64,000 bases of DNA, taken from the NCBI RefSeq assembly GCF_022024035.1, contig NZ_CP091787.1:62001-126000 (forward strand). The letters are read 5' to 3'. Positions 49,049 through 59,166 of this stretch are shown here, piece by piece. The stretch's first letter is position 1. Each line of letters begins with the position of its first letter. The DNA comes from Prevotella sp. E13-17 (GTDB lineage Bacteria > Bacteroidota > Bacteroidia > Bacteroidales > Bacteroidaceae). Made by a program: the position numbers and the translations under genes. The notes beneath the pieces were generated by a model. It ran no database searches and was not told where the DNA came from. It saw only the letters and a program-made list of their open reading frames with translations.

Positions 49049-51424
49049 ATGAAAAAGTCTTTTTTTAGTCTTCTTCTTTTATCCACATGCTCTATAGCCA
49101 TGGGGGCTGTAGAGGTGGGCAAGACCTACCGCATCGCTCCAGTGGCAGACACCACGAAGTCGCTGATGGTCAGCAACTCATCTACAGACAACAAAGCCTC
49201 TGTGGTCGTGTGGACCGAGACTCATGTGCCCGTTCAGCAGTGGACGGCTGAGGATGCCGGCGAGGGCCAGATAGCCTTTCGCAATGTTTATACGGGCAAG
49301 TATCTCGATGCCAGTAGCGCTTCTTTGACGCAGGTTGCTGAGCAGTCTGCATGGACTCTGATTGCTGACGAAGAACAATCGGATTGTTATCTGCTGAAAC
49401 AGAGGGCTGCTCTTCGTCTGACCAATCCTGTTGAAGGCCGTCAACCAATCATTGGCGGTGCCGGTTCATTGTGGCTCGTGGAGGAAGTGCAGCCACAGAC
49501 GACTTTCGATGAGACCGCACGTCAGCGCATGCTGAACGGCTATCTGTTGCAATATATGCAAGACCGTGGCAAAGGCTATCGCACGTTCTGTGCTGGCGGA
49601 TGGGGCGAGGCCGAGACGCTCGAGAGCATTCTCGACTGCTATGAGGCCACGGGCGATAACCGTGTGCTTGATGTTTTCGAGTCTTGCTACAATTATCTCA
49701 GAAGCCAAGTAGGCGCCAGTTGGAATATTCTGGTCTATAAGGATGAATACAAATGGTATGGCCACGACTTCAATGATGATGTGATGTGGCTCATCATTGC
49801 TGCAGCCCGAGCCCATTTGTTGACAGGCAAGGCGATATATCTGAACGATGCAAAGCGCAACTTTGACATCATCTGGAACCGTGCTTATCTGGGTTATATT
49901 GGCATGTTGCGCTGGGCCGAGAACTCTGGCGATCGCAATGGCACCAACTCGTGTATCAATGGTCCTGCCGAGGTGGCAGCCTGCTATATCGGCATGGGCA
50001 CTGGCGACGAGAGCTATTTTGAAAAGGCCCGTGAACTGTATCAGAACCAGCGTCAGTATCTGTTTGAACCTTCTACGGGCAGGGTGTGGGACAGTGTGGT
50101 ACTCGACCCCAACACGCTGGCAGTGAAGAGTCGCAACAACTGGGTTTCTACCTACAACCAGGGCACCATGTTGGGTGCTGCCACGTTGTTGTATCGCCAT
50201 TATGGCACCGCCCAATATAAGCAAGATGCCGACAAGATTATCAATCGGGCACGTGTTGACCTCTGCAATCAGGAGGGCATTATCCATGTCTGTCAGAGTG
50301 CCGATGGCGACTTTCAGGGCTTCAAGGGCATCTTGATGCGCTATGCTGGTCTGTATGCTCGCGAGTTCAATAGCGAGGACTATCAGCAGTGGGTGCTCAC
50401 GAATGCTGCCCGTGCCTACAACAACATGAACTCCCATTCGTTTGGTCATTCAGCTTGGCTGACCAAGGCTAGCGAAGACTTTATGTTTGGTTCTGGCGAT
50501 AAGGCCGTAGATTACAGTCGCGAGGGTTGTGCTTTCGGTGGTGCCACCTCGTTGTCGGCGGCTTTCAGCGTTCCTGTTGGAAAACTGCAAAAAACTGCCA
50601 TTTCATCGGCAGATGCTCAGCGTGACGAGCATCGCAGTCTGATTTTCAACTATCAGGCCGAACGTGCCGGTCACTACATGGTGAAGTTGTTCTATCGTTC
50701 AGATAGCAAGACGACTCTGTCGCTGGATGTTAACAATGCCTACACCATTTCTTCTGCGCTGGCTACCACAGGCAGTGCACAGGGGCAACGCATGTTGTTC
50801 ATCACCCTTCATGCAGGCGATAACATCCTCAGTTTCAGCAACAGCAGTAACCAGCTGCCAGACATTGAGAAGATTGAAGTGACCTTCCTCAGCGAGGTGT
50901 TCAACACGCTGGAAGCCGAGTATGCCGTCACCTCAGGTAACGTGACATTGAGTCAGTCGGACGATGCTTCTGGTGGCATGTATGCCCGTAATATCGGTAA
51001 TGGCTCTTCTAACACCATCACCTTCAAGTATGATGCAGCCGAAGCTGGCGACTACTATGTTGATGTCACCTACTTCTACTCACAGAACCGTCAGATGTAC
51101 GTACGCGTGAACAATGGCACTAAGGTTTCCACCACCTACGAGAGCACAGGCAGTCTGGATGCTGCCAAGGCCAAGGTGAAACGCTTGCAGGTGACGCTCA
51201 AGGCGGGTACCAACACCATTACGTTTGGCAACGATAATGGCAGTGCACCCTATATCGATGTGATTTCGCTGAACCGTGTGGACGATCCTGCAGCCATGAT
51301 GACTGTAGCTCGCAATGCAGAATCGAAAGACCAGTTCTGGTATTCGTTGACGGGCGTGAGGCACCAAACGGTCGTTAAGCCCGGTATCTACATCCGTGGT
51401 CAAAAGAAATATGTGGTTCGATAA
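49049..51424 (+). CDS. GH76 endo-alpha-1,6-mannanase with CBM modules
   Basis: A 791-residue secreted enzyme (signal FFSLLLLSTCSIAMG). Residues about 20-145 are a ricin-like beta-trefoil (YRIAPVADTTKSLMV, QWTAEDAGEGQIAFRN). Residues about 155-495 are the GH76 barrel with the catalytic Asp pair Asp243-Asp244 (YGHDFNDDVMWLI) and GYIGMLRW, INGPAEVAAC, YNQGTMLGAA. Two beta-sandwich CBM6/35-like modules follow (about 500-620 and 625-755; EAEYAVTSGNVTLSQ, AEAGDYYVDVTYFY). The tail YSLTGVRHQTVVKPGIYI...KKYVVR is the export tail also seen on PUL 1 proteins. It cleaves the alpha-1,6-mannan backbone, as in fungal cell-wall mannan; the modules suggest binding to insoluble or cell-wall substrate. Confidence 0.85.
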   Translation: MKKSFFSLLLLSTCSIAMGAVEVGKTYRIAPVADTTKSLMVSNSSTDNKASVVVWTETHVPVQQWTAEDAGEGQIAFRNVYTGKYLDASSASLTQVAEQSAWTLIADEEQSDCYLLKQRAALRLTNPVEGRQPIIGGAGSLWLVEEVQPQTTFDETARQRMLNGYLLQYMQDRGKGYRTFCAGGWGEAETLESILDCYEATGDNRVLDVFESCYNYLRSQVGASWNILVYKDEYKWYGHDFNDDVMWLIIAAARAHLLTGKAIYLNDAKRNFDIIWNRAYLGYIGMLRWAENSGDRNGTNSCINGPAEVAACYIGMGTGDESYFEKARELYQNQRQYLFEPSTGRVWDSVVLDPNTLAVKSRNNWVSTYNQGTMLGAATLLYRHYGTAQYKQDADKIINRARVDLCNQEGIIHVCQSADGDFQGFKGILMRYAGLYAREFNSEDYQQWVLTNAARAYNNMNSHSFGHSAWLTKASEDFMFGSGDKAVDYSREGCAFGGATSLSAAFSVPVGKLQKTAISSADAQRDEHRSLIFNYQAERAGHYMVKLFYRSDSKTTLSLDVNNAYTISSALATTGSAQGQRMLFITLHAGDNILSFSNSSNQLPDIEKIEVTFLSEVFNTLEAEYAVTSGNVTLSQSDDASGGMYARNIGNGSSNTITFKYDAAEAGDYYVDVTYFYSQNRQMYVRVNNGTKVSTTYESTGSLDAAKAKVKRLQVTLKAGTNTITFGNDNGSAPYIDVISLNRVDDPAAMMTVARNAESKDQFWYSLTGVRHQTVVKPGIYIRGQKKYVVR

Positions 51425-51496
51425 CTTTCAGTAGTGATTGTTGGGAGTTTGGGTGGGGCAACAGTATCCTCATCAACTCCCCTTTAATATATAAAT

Positions 51497-52480
51497 ATGT
51501 ATAAGAAGATTATTTTTGTTCTCTCGTTGCTGATGTGTGCAGGTTCTATGACCTATGCCAAGAAGTCGCGCACCAGCGGAAACCCTTTGTTTGAAGGCTG
51601 GTATGCCGATCCCGAGGCAGCCATACTCAACCACCAGTATTGGATATTTCCCACTTTCTCTGCCGAGTATGACGATCAGTTGCATTTCGATGCCTTCTCT
51701 TCTCGCGACTTGGTGAAGTGGAAGAAGCACCCTCGTGTGCTCACCAGCGAGAATGTCAGCTGGGCACGTCGAGCCATGTGGGCACCAGCTATCCTTGAGA
51801 AAGATGGGCTCTACTACCTGTTTTTCTCAGCCAACGACGTTCACGAAGGCGAGGTCGGTGGCATCGGTGTGGCTGTCAGCAAGAAGCCCCAAGGACCCTA
51901 TAAGGATGCTATCGGCAAACCTCTGATACAGAAAATAGTGAACGGTGCGCAGCCCATCGACCAGTTTGTGTTCCGTGATGATGATGGTCAGTACTATATG
52001 TATTATGGTGGCTGGGGCCATTGCAATATGGTTAAGATGGCCCCCGATCTACTCAGTCTTGAGCCTTTGGCCGATGGAACCATGTATAAAGAGGTTACGC
52101 CTGAGAACTACGTAGAGGGCCCTTTCATGCTGAAGCGTGATGGCAAGTACTACTTCATGTGGAGCGAAGGTGGCTGGGGCGGTCCCGATTATAGTGTTGC
52201 TTATGCCATCAGCGATTCTCCCATGGGTCCGTTCAAGCGTATTGGCAAGATTCTGCAGCAAGACCCGACGGTGGCCACCGGTGCCGGACATCACTCGGTG
52301 GTGAAAGGAGCTGGCGCCGACGAGTGGTACATCGTTTATCACCGTCGTCCGTTGGGTGACACAGGCCGCGATCACCGCGTCACCTGCATCGATAAATTAG
52401 AGTTCGACGACCAAGGATTTATCAAACCCGTCAAGATGACTTTTGAGGGTGTGAGCCCCTCTCCGCTTAAAAAAAGGTAG
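51497..52480 (+). CDS. GH43 glycosidase of PUL 2
   Basis: A 327-residue exported five-bladed propeller (signal IIFVLSLLMCAGSMTYA). The GH43 triad is Asp38 (WYADPEA, base), Asp155 (PIDQFVF) and Glu207 (YVEGPFML, acid). Other family marks are RAMWAPAILEKDGLYYLFFS, GIGVAVSKKPQGPY and TGAGHHSVVKG. Specificity (arabinofuranosidase, xylosidase, galactofuranosidase) cannot be told from the sequence. With GH76 and GH125 it may remove side groups from mannan. The gene ends inside the terminator stem (stop TAG at 52478-52480). Confidence 0.85.
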   Translation: MYKKIIFVLSLLMCAGSMTYAKKSRTSGNPLFEGWYADPEAAILNHQYWIFPTFSAEYDDQLHFDAFSSRDLVKWKKHPRVLTSENVSWARRAMWAPAILEKDGLYYLFFSANDVHEGEVGGIGVAVSKKPQGPYKDAIGKPLIQKIVNGAQPIDQFVFRDDDGQYYMYYGGWGHCNMVKMAPDLLSLEPLADGTMYKEVTPENYVEGPFMLKRDGKYYFMWSEGGWGGPDYSVAYAISDSPMGPFKRIGKILQQDPTVATGAGHHSVVKGAGADEWYIVYHRRPLGDTGRDHRVTCIDKLEFDDQGFIKPVKMTFEGVSPSPLKKR

Positions 52481-52498
52481 CTTCGGCTACCTTTTTTT
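52469..52498 (+). terminator. Intrinsic terminator overlapping the GH43 stop codon
   Basis: AAAAAAAGGTAGC pairs perfectly with GCTACCTTTTTTT around a TTCG tetraloop. The TAG stop lies in the left arm. Confidence 0.92.
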
Positions 52499-52589
52499 GT
52501 GTTGTATAACGCCAAAAATCTAATATTTCGGTTATACAAAACCGCTTTGCCAGTTTTTTTAATTGCTTGATTATCAGTACCATTACAAA

Positions 52590-52617
52590 TTGTATTAATC
52601 GTTTTTCATTAATACAA
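52590..52617. promoter_or_regulatory. Inverted repeat upstream of the second SusC, possible operator
   Basis: Perfect 10-bp arms TTGTATTAAT and ATTAATACAA separated by 8 nt, centred about 53 nt upstream of the -7 box. A partial relative (TATACAAAACCG) lies at about 52534-52545, matching the AATACAAACCG half of the right arm. It could bind a dimeric regulator of PUL 2. Confidence 0.5.
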
Positions 52618-52652
52618 ACCGTTATTCCTTAGTTATTATTTTAAAATATGCT

Positions 52653-52660
52653 TAATTTTG
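52653..52660 (+). promoter_or_regulatory. Promoter -7 element of the second SusC operon
   Basis: TAATTTTG matches TAnnTTTG, 36 nt ahead of the ATG at 52697. There is no clear TTTG upstream, fitting an activator-dependent promoter. Confidence 0.55.
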
Positions 52661-52696
52661 CACAAAAGTCATTAATAGCTAAAAACGTAAGTAAGT

Positions 52697-55600
52697 ATGA
52701 TGAAAAAGCAATTATCAAAGTTTTGCAAAGAATGGCTGCCAACAGGCACCATGATGCTCTGCACAATGACTATGTTGGTTGCAGCTCCTGCACTTCAGCA
52801 GGCTCGCGCTGATGTACAACAGAGTGCTAACAAAGCACAGGTGACCGGTTTGGTGACCGATGGTGAGAAACAGCCTCTTATCGGAGTTACCGTGACGGTT
52901 GTTGGCTCAGATGTACACGCCATCACTGATTTCGATGGTATGTTTAAAATCATGGCTCCCACCAAGAGCAGCACCATGCTGGAGTTCAGTTACATGGGCT
53001 TCAAGAAGAAGCAAGTGAAACTGAATGGTGCCAGACTGCTGAACGTACAGATGGAGGAAGACGTCAACGAGTTCAGCGAGGTGGTTGTTACTGGTTATAG
53101 CAGTCAGAAAAAGGCTTCTATCATCGGTTCTATCGAGACCATCAAGCCTGCCGAGCTGCAGTTTGGTACTACGCGTACATTATCTAATAATCTGGCTGGT
53201 AAGCTGGCAGGTGTGATTGGTATTCAGCGTTCTGGTGAGCCTGGCTACGACGATTCAGAGTTCTGGATTCGTGGTATGTCAACGTTCCACGGCAACAATG
53301 CGCCTCTGGTGCTGATCGATGGTGTGGCTCGCGACCTCAACAATGTCGATGTTGCCGAGATCGAGTCATTCTCAGTGTTGAAGGACGCATCTGCCCAGGC
53401 CATGTATGGTGTTCGTGGTGCTAATGGTGTCATCGTCATCACCACCAAGCGTGGTAAGATTGGTGCCCCTCAGGTGCGTTTCCACGTAGAGCACGCTATC
53501 AGCGAGCCTACCAAGTTCCCTGAGTTCCTGAACGCCCCCGACTACATGACCCTGTTGAACGAGCTGGCTGCTCAAGATGGCAAACCACTTCCTTTCACGC
53601 AGGACCGTATCGACCGTACACGTTCTGGCTATGACCCCGACCTCTATCCCGATGTCAACTGGATTGATGTCATCACCAAGGATCATGCCTATACCACACG
53701 TGGCAATGTGGACGTCAGCGGTGGTAGCGACTTCCTTCGTTACTCTATCGTGGCTTCTTACTTCAAGGAGGGTGGTATTCTCGAGCAAGACAAGACATTG
53801 CCTATTGACAATGCCACCAACAACCAGCAGTTCAACCTGCGCACCAATATCGATATGGACGTCACCAAGACCACTTTGCTGCGCGTCAACATCGGTGGCT
53901 ACCTGAACCGATTCAAGAAGCAGGGCGTTGACACCAACGTGGCTTTCGACCATGCCTTCATGACCCTGCCGTTCGCTTATCCCGCACGCTATAGCGATGG
54001 TGCCATTCCCTTGGTTTCCAACCGTTCAAACCCCTGGCGCGATGTGACACAGGGTGGTTATAACTTCCGTACGTCCTCTAAGTTGCAGACCCTTTTCTCT
54101 GTTGAGCAGGATCTGAAGATGATCACCAAAGGCCTGAAGGCAAAGGTGCTGTTCAGCTTCGACCGCTGGAACCAGAGTGAGCGCGGCCGCAACACCAACG
54201 TGAGCACCGTGTTCCCTGCCACTGGCCGTGATATTGAGGGTAACCTCATCTACACCCAGTATCAGACGGGTGACGAGTCTATGCCTCACTATTCTAAGGG
54301 CGAGTATGGTAACACTAACATCTATCTCGAGGCCGACCTGATGTATAACCGTCGTTTCGGCAAGATGGATGTTGATGCTCTGTTCCTCTACAACCAGCAG
54401 GCCTACGACAGTGGCGACATTCAGGACTACCGTAAGCAGGGTATTGCCGGACGTCTGTCGGGCACCTACGACAACCGCTACGTGGCTGAGTTCAACTTCG
54501 GCTACAACGGTTCTGAGAACTTTGCCAAAGGTCATCGCTTCGGTTTCTTCCCCTCATTCGCACTCGGTTGGTTGATCAGCGAGGAGCCCTGGATGGAGTC
54601 GATGAAGTCAACCTTCAGCAAGATCAAGCTGCGTGGTAGCATCGGTCTGGCTGGTGACGATAACATCGGTGGCCGCCGCTTCGCATACCTCGGCGTGGTG
54701 GGCTATGATGAAAACTATCGTTACTCATGGGGTACCACCGGTCAGCGTACCACCGATGGTATCAAGGAGAAAGAGTATGGTGTGACCAACCTGACTTGGG
54801 AGACCGTGCTGAAGAAGAACCTCGGTTTCGAGATTTCTGCACTGAACGCCATCGACTTCACCTTCGATGTGTTCACCGAGAATCGTAAGGACATCTTCAT
54901 GCGTCGTAGCAGCGTGCCCTCACAGAGTGGTATCCCCTACGAGAGCCAGCCTTACGCTAACTATGGTAAGATGGAGAACAAGGGTATCGAGTTCACCCTC
55001 AACTTCCACAAGCAGTGGAACAAGGACTGGTACACCTCTGCCTATGGAAACTTCACCTTTGCCAAGAACAAGATTACTGAGTACGACGAACCTGAGGCCA
55101 AGGCCGCACACCAGCGCCAGACTGGTCGCTCAATGGGCGAGCTCTATGGTCTGACAGCCGAGCGTCTGTTCGCCTACAGCGACTTCGAACTCAATGACGA
55201 CGGTTCGCTGAAGCTCGACGGTGCCGGCAATCCTATCCTCCTCGAAGGCATTCCTCATCAGAATGCCGGTGCTGCAGCCGTATGGCCTGGTGACATCAAG
55301 TACGTTGACGTGAACGACGATAAGGTTATCGACGACAAGGATGAAGGCTTCATCGGTGGCACACTCAACCCACGTATCGTCTATGGTTTCGGTGGCGTTG
55401 TCAGCTGGAAGAGCCTCGACCTGAACTTCTTCTTCCAGGGTTCTGGCGACATGTACCGCATCATTGGTGGTCAGCCTTACTTCCTCCCTGGTGGCGGTAC
55501 CACAACCGAGGGTAATGCTTACTCTATGTATATCAACGACCGCTGGACCGACGACAACCAGGATCCCTATGCTTTCTGGCCTCGTCTGACCTATGGTCCT

Positions 55601-55861
55601 AACAAGAACAACTACCGTGCTTCTACATGGTGGAAGAAGAACATGAGCTTCCTGCGCTGTAAGACCATCGAGATTGGCTACACTCTGCCTAAGGAGTGGA
55701 TCGAGCCTATCTATGGCAAGAGCTGCCGCGTGTTTGTCAGCGGCAACAACCTGTTCTGCCTCTCTTCATTCAAGTTGTGGGACCCCGAGATTTCAACCAG
55801 CAACGGTCTGAACTACCCGCTCAACCGCTCTGTTATGTTTGGTCTGGATATCACATTCTAA
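52697..55861 (+). CDS. SusC-like TonB-dependent transporter of PUL 2
   Basis: A 1054-residue outer-membrane importer. After a signal peptide (MLCTMTMLVAAPALQQARA) comes the carboxypeptidase-like Ig domain (about 47-125; VTGLVTDGEKQPLIGVTVTV). No STN domain is present, unlike the PUL 1 SusC, so control is probably not through FecR/ECF sigma. The TonB-box region is EFSEVVVTGYSSQKKASIIG. The plug has WIRGMSTFHGNNAPLVLIDG, seen here, and FSVLKDASAQAMYGVRGANG. The barrel ends MFGLDITF with terminal Phe. The SusD partner follows after 22 nt. Confidence 0.9.
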   Translation: MMKKQLSKFCKEWLPTGTMMLCTMTMLVAAPALQQARADVQQSANKAQVTGLVTDGEKQPLIGVTVTVVGSDVHAITDFDGMFKIMAPTKSSTMLEFSYMGFKKKQVKLNGARLLNVQMEEDVNEFSEVVVTGYSSQKKASIIGSIETIKPAELQFGTTRTLSNNLAGKLAGVIGIQRSGEPGYDDSEFWIRGMSTFHGNNAPLVLIDGVARDLNNVDVAEIESFSVLKDASAQAMYGVRGANGVIVITTKRGKIGAPQVRFHVEHAISEPTKFPEFLNAPDYMTLLNELAAQDGKPLPFTQDRIDRTRSGYDPDLYPDVNWIDVITKDHAYTTRGNVDVSGGSDFLRYSIVASYFKEGGILEQDKTLPIDNATNNQQFNLRTNIDMDVTKTTLLRVNIGGYLNRFKKQGVDTNVAFDHAFMTLPFAYPARYSDGAIPLVSNRSNPWRDVTQGGYNFRTSSKLQTLFSVEQDLKMITKGLKAKVLFSFDRWNQSERGRNTNVSTVFPATGRDIEGNLIYTQYQTGDESMPHYSKGEYGNTNIYLEADLMYNRRFGKMDVDALFLYNQQAYDSGDIQDYRKQGIAGRLSGTYDNRYVAEFNFGYNGSENFAKGHRFGFFPSFALGWLISEEPWMESMKSTFSKIKLRGSIGLAGDDNIGGRRFAYLGVVGYDENYRYSWGTTGQRTTDGIKEKEYGVTNLTWETVLKKNLGFEISALNAIDFTFDVFTENRKDIFMRRSSVPSQSGIPYESQPYANYGKMENKGIEFTLNFHKQWNKDWYTSAYGNFTFAKNKITEYDEPEAKAAHQRQTGRSMGELYGLTAERLFAYSDFELNDDGSLKLDGAGNPILLEGIPHQNAGAAAVWPGDIKYVDVNDDKVIDDKDEGFIGGTLNPRIVYGFGGVVSWKSLDLNFFFQGSGDMYRIIGGQPYFLPGGGTTTEGNAYSMYINDRWTDDNQDPYAFWPRLTYGPNKNNYRASTWWKKNMSFLRCKTIEIGYTLPKEWIEPIYGKSCRVFVSGNNLFCLSSFKLWDPEISTSNGLNYPLNRSVMFGLDITF

Positions 55862-55883
55862 TCGTATAAAGCATTAAAGAATT

Positions 55884-57908
55884 ATGAAGACATTTAAATT
55901 CACAAAATATATGGCGGCCGGACTGATGGCCCTGTCGCTCACACAGCTCACCACTTCTTGTGCCGACTATCTGGACAAGGAGCCCGATACCGAGCTTGAT
56001 ACAGACATGGTGTTCTCCAACCGCGATAAGGTCTATGGCTGGTTGGCTACCGTCTATAACGTTATTCACAAGCCCGACAAATGGTCGCTCACAGCCGATG
56101 GCTACGAGATCATGTCTGACGATATGGTGCCCTCAGAGCGCTGGCGTCAGTGGGACTGGGCTCAGGTGATTGATAAGATCACTGGCTCATGGACCGTCAA
56201 CTCTCCTTGGGATGGCGACCTTTGGGCACGTATGCCCCTCTATGTGCGCCATGGTCTGATCTTCCAGCAGAAGATTCATGCCATGCCCGACCACGACCTG
56301 CCCCAGAGCGAGGTTGACAACATGAAGAACGAGGTGAAGTTCCTCAACGCCTATGCTTGGTGGCTCATGGCCGAGAACTATGGTGGTGTGCCTTTCACAG
56401 GCAACACGATTGCTGCTACCGATGCCGACATCTCTACGCTGATGACCGGTCAGTCAACGTTCGACGACGTGGTGAACTACTGTGACAAGGAGATGCTCGA
56501 GGCTGCCAATGCCCTGCCTGCTGTCTATAGCGACCCTGCCAAGTATGGCCGCATCAACAAGATCATGGCGCTGACCGTGCGTTCACGCATGTTGCTCTTC
56601 GCTGCCAGCCCACTGGTCAACGGCAATAAGAAGTTTGCCGACGAGTATGCTAAGTATAAAAACGACAAGGGCGAGCAGATCTTCAATCCTGTCTATGACC
56701 ACAACAAGTGGATCAAGGCTGCCGAGGCTTGCAAACTCTGTATCGACGAGGCCGAGAAGGGTGGCTATGCCCTCTATACCGAACAGGGCCCCAACGGCAA
56801 GATCGACCCCTTCATGTCAACCTATAACGTGCACATCAAGAAATGGTCTGAGGGCAACCGCGAGATCACGTTCCCTGTGACCAAGGGCAACGACTACCGC
56901 AACACCTTCCTCCGCTGCGTATCGGTGCGTGAGTACGGTGGCGGTAACGGTCTGGGTGTTTACCAGGGCTTCGTTGATGCGTTCTTCACCAGAAATGGTC
57001 TGCCCATCAGCGATCCTAACTCTGGCTATCAGGAAAACACGGCAGACGGCAAGCCTATCTTTTCAACAAAGGTCGACGACCGTTCGGACATCACCTCGTG
57101 GAACTTCGGTTCGGGCAATAGTGGCGAACCGGGCGAACCCGGTATCATCACGGGCAAGGGCATCTATGCCATGTACTGCAACCGTGAGCCCCGTTTCTAC
57201 AATGCCGTTTCGTTCCATGGCTCACGCCTCTGCGTGACTGGCGGCGAGCGTGCCTACGACTTCTTCTATGATGGCCGCGACAACATCCAGTCTTCATCTC
57301 CCCACGATGCTCCTCAGAATGGTTACCTGGCTCGCAAGGGACTTTGCGTGACCGACAACTATAAGGAGGGTACTATCACCGACCGTCAGGGCTTCATCTA
57401 TCGTCTGGCCTTCACCTATCTCGACTATGCCGAGGCTGAGAATGAGGCTTACGACACCGATGCTGCCCGCCTGGAGTCGCTGAAGTATCTGAACAAGATC
57501 CGTGAGCGTGCCGGTGTGCGTCAGTACACCTTCGATCCCGTCGAAATCGAGGATCCCGATTACATCCACATCGACAATACCCAGGAGGCTGTTCGCAAGG
57601 TTGTCTATATGGAGCGCCGCGTAGAGCTGTGCTGCGAGAACAACCGCTGGTTCGACATCCGTCGTCTGATGCTGGCCGAAGACATTCCCGAGATGAACGG
57701 TGCTTGCTACGGCATGAACGCACAGGGCGACAACAAGGCCGACTTCTTCAAGCGCACCAAGTTCATGACCCGCGTATGGCGTCCTGCTTACTATTGGTTC
57801 CCCATCTACTATCAGGAAGCCGACAAGAACCCCAAGCTGCACCAGCCTCCTTTCTGGGATGAGACTAATACTTCTACCGGTGATGACGCCGATGGTGGTG
57901 ATGAATAA
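55884..57908 (+). CDS. SusD/RagB-like lipoprotein of PUL 2
   Basis: A 674-residue surface lipoprotein with lipobox-like LTTSC. SusD features: DYLDKEPDTELDTDMVF at the mature N-terminus, VKFLNAYAWWLMAENYGGVPF, INKIMALTVRSRMLLFAASP, YRLAFTYLDYAEAENEAY, YLNKIRERAGVRQY and the VYMERRVELCCENNRWFDIRR end block. It is about 100 residues longer than the PUL 1 SusD because of longer loops in the glycan-facing part. It works as the lid of the SusC transporter encoded just upstream. Confidence 0.9.
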   Translation: MKTFKFTKYMAAGLMALSLTQLTTSCADYLDKEPDTELDTDMVFSNRDKVYGWLATVYNVIHKPDKWSLTADGYEIMSDDMVPSERWRQWDWAQVIDKITGSWTVNSPWDGDLWARMPLYVRHGLIFQQKIHAMPDHDLPQSEVDNMKNEVKFLNAYAWWLMAENYGGVPFTGNTIAATDADISTLMTGQSTFDDVVNYCDKEMLEAANALPAVYSDPAKYGRINKIMALTVRSRMLLFAASPLVNGNKKFADEYAKYKNDKGEQIFNPVYDHNKWIKAAEACKLCIDEAEKGGYALYTEQGPNGKIDPFMSTYNVHIKKWSEGNREITFPVTKGNDYRNTFLRCVSVREYGGGNGLGVYQGFVDAFFTRNGLPISDPNSGYQENTADGKPIFSTKVDDRSDITSWNFGSGNSGEPGEPGIITGKGIYAMYCNREPRFYNAVSFHGSRLCVTGGERAYDFFYDGRDNIQSSSPHDAPQNGYLARKGLCVTDNYKEGTITDRQGFIYRLAFTYLDYAEAENEAYDTDAARLESLKYLNKIRERAGVRQYTFDPVEIEDPDYIHIDNTQEAVRKVVYMERRVELCCENNRWFDIRRLMLAEDIPEMNGACYGMNAQGDNKADFFKRTKFMTRVWRPAYYWFPIYYQEADKNPKLHQPPFWDETNTSTGDDADGGDE

Positions 57909-57953
57909 TCATGAGTGTACCAGTTTTTAATGAAACATCAAAGAAAGAACGTT

Positions 57954-59108
57954 ATGAAAAAGATATTTAGTTTTGCAAGTATCGTTTGCATGTTTGCCAT
58001 GCTGGCCTCATGTAATGAAGATCCCACCTATTATCAGGTGCCCGACGTGTCTGGCAGCATGCAGATGAACCTCACATGCTCTCAGGAGAACGTTAAACTC
58101 GACAAGTCTCAGAGCGAGGCTACGGCTGTCACCTTCAGCTGGGATGCAGTCAAGAGCCCCCTGTCTGCCAACGACTCTGTGGCCTACTTCCTGCGCTTCT
58201 ACGATCCCGCTTCTAAGACCGATCATATCTCAGACACTATTCCTATGGGCAACGCCACGACCAAGAGTTTCACTCATAATGAACTGAACAACATCGTGTC
58301 GCGCTGGATCCATCCTGATGTGCCCATCGAGGTGACCGCTCAGTTGCTGTGCTATGTGTTCAACAAGCAGAAGTTTGTCAAGCCCGTTCAGTCTGAGACC
58401 AAGTTCTGGGTGACTTGCTATGAGAAGTTCCCCACCTACCTCTACCTCCGCATCACCGACAATGCCACGGGCAATACTAAGACCGAGCGTCTGGAGCAGG
58501 TGGAGACTGGTTCGGGCATCTATCAGTATGACGCACCCATGACACCTTCAACCTTCGTATTCGGCACCAGTGCCACAGACGAGTATCCCGTCTATGCCCA
58601 CGACAGTGGTGAGAAGCTGAAGTATGTGCCCTCTGGTGAGTATGAGCCATTCTCTACCACTGCCACTGGCGATCGCACCATGATCATCGACCTGAACGAC
58701 GGCTATGCCGACTGTCGCGTCGTCGAGATGATCAAGCTGCCCCGTCCCGGACACATCTGGATTGTGGGCGACGGTTGCTCAGTGGGCTGGAACCCCAACA
58801 ACTCTGCTGGTCTCTTCGATATGGTTGGCGGTCTGCGCGAGCCTTGGATCTATGCCTGGACGGGCGAGTTCCACTCTGCCAAGGACGGCTCTGAGGGCAT
58901 GTTCAAGATTGGTCTGGAGAGCGACTACAATGGTCAGTTCTTCTTCGCACCTTCTAATGGTGCCAACCCCATGACCGAGATTGGCATCGACGGTCCCCGC
59001 ACGCAGGGCGGCTCTGACAATAAGTGGCAGGTACCTGCCGAGGGCGAGGGCGTCCACACCCTGAAGCTCATCCTGCTGGCCGACGACCTGCACCTCGAGT
59101 TTGAATAG
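57954..59108 (+). CDS. SusE-like surface glycan-binding lipoprotein
   Basis: ATG 57954 is chosen because it begins a clean lipoprotein signal (MKKIFSFASIVCMFAMLASC); the frame is open 13 codons further up. The product is 384 residues. An N-terminal SusE-type Ig domain (about 35-145; VTFSWDAVKSPLSANDSVAYFLRFY in two strands) is followed by a second domain (about 155-255; PTYLYLRITDNATGNTKTERL) and a C-terminal starch-binding-like domain (about 265-384; HIWIVGDGCSVGWNPNNSAGL, LILLADDLHLEFE). It resembles the SusE/F glycan-capture proteins and follows SusD directly. Confidence 0.75.
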   Translation: MKKIFSFASIVCMFAMLASCNEDPTYYQVPDVSGSMQMNLTCSQENVKLDKSQSEATAVTFSWDAVKSPLSANDSVAYFLRFYDPASKTDHISDTIPMGNATTKSFTHNELNNIVSRWIHPDVPIEVTAQLLCYVFNKQKFVKPVQSETKFWVTCYEKFPTYLYLRITDNATGNTKTERLEQVETGSGIYQYDAPMTPSTFVFGTSATDEYPVYAHDSGEKLKYVPSGEYEPFSTTATGDRTMIIDLNDGYADCRVVEMIKLPRPGHIWIVGDGCSVGWNPNNSAGLFDMVGGLREPWIYAWTGEFHSAKDGSEGMFKIGLESDYNGQFFFAPSNGANPMTEIGIDGPRTQGGSDNKWQVPAEGEGVHTLKLILLADDLHLEFE

Positions 59109-59128
59109 TTTCTAATTGGAGCATCATA

Positions 59129-59166
59129 GGAAGTTGAAGGGGCGTTTCTGTTCCCCTTTAACTTCC
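59129..59166 (+). terminator. Stem-loop between SusE-like and GH43 genes
   Basis: GGAAGTTGAAGGGG pairs with CCCCTTTAACTTCC (14 bp, one G-U pair) around a 10-nt loop, followed by ATTTCTT. It may be a partial terminator that lowers expression of the last gene or an mRNA-stabilising hairpin. Confidence 0.65.

Noticed and set aside
49466..50449. Minus-strand ORF of 327 codons
   Set aside because: Antisense shadow of the GH76 gene.
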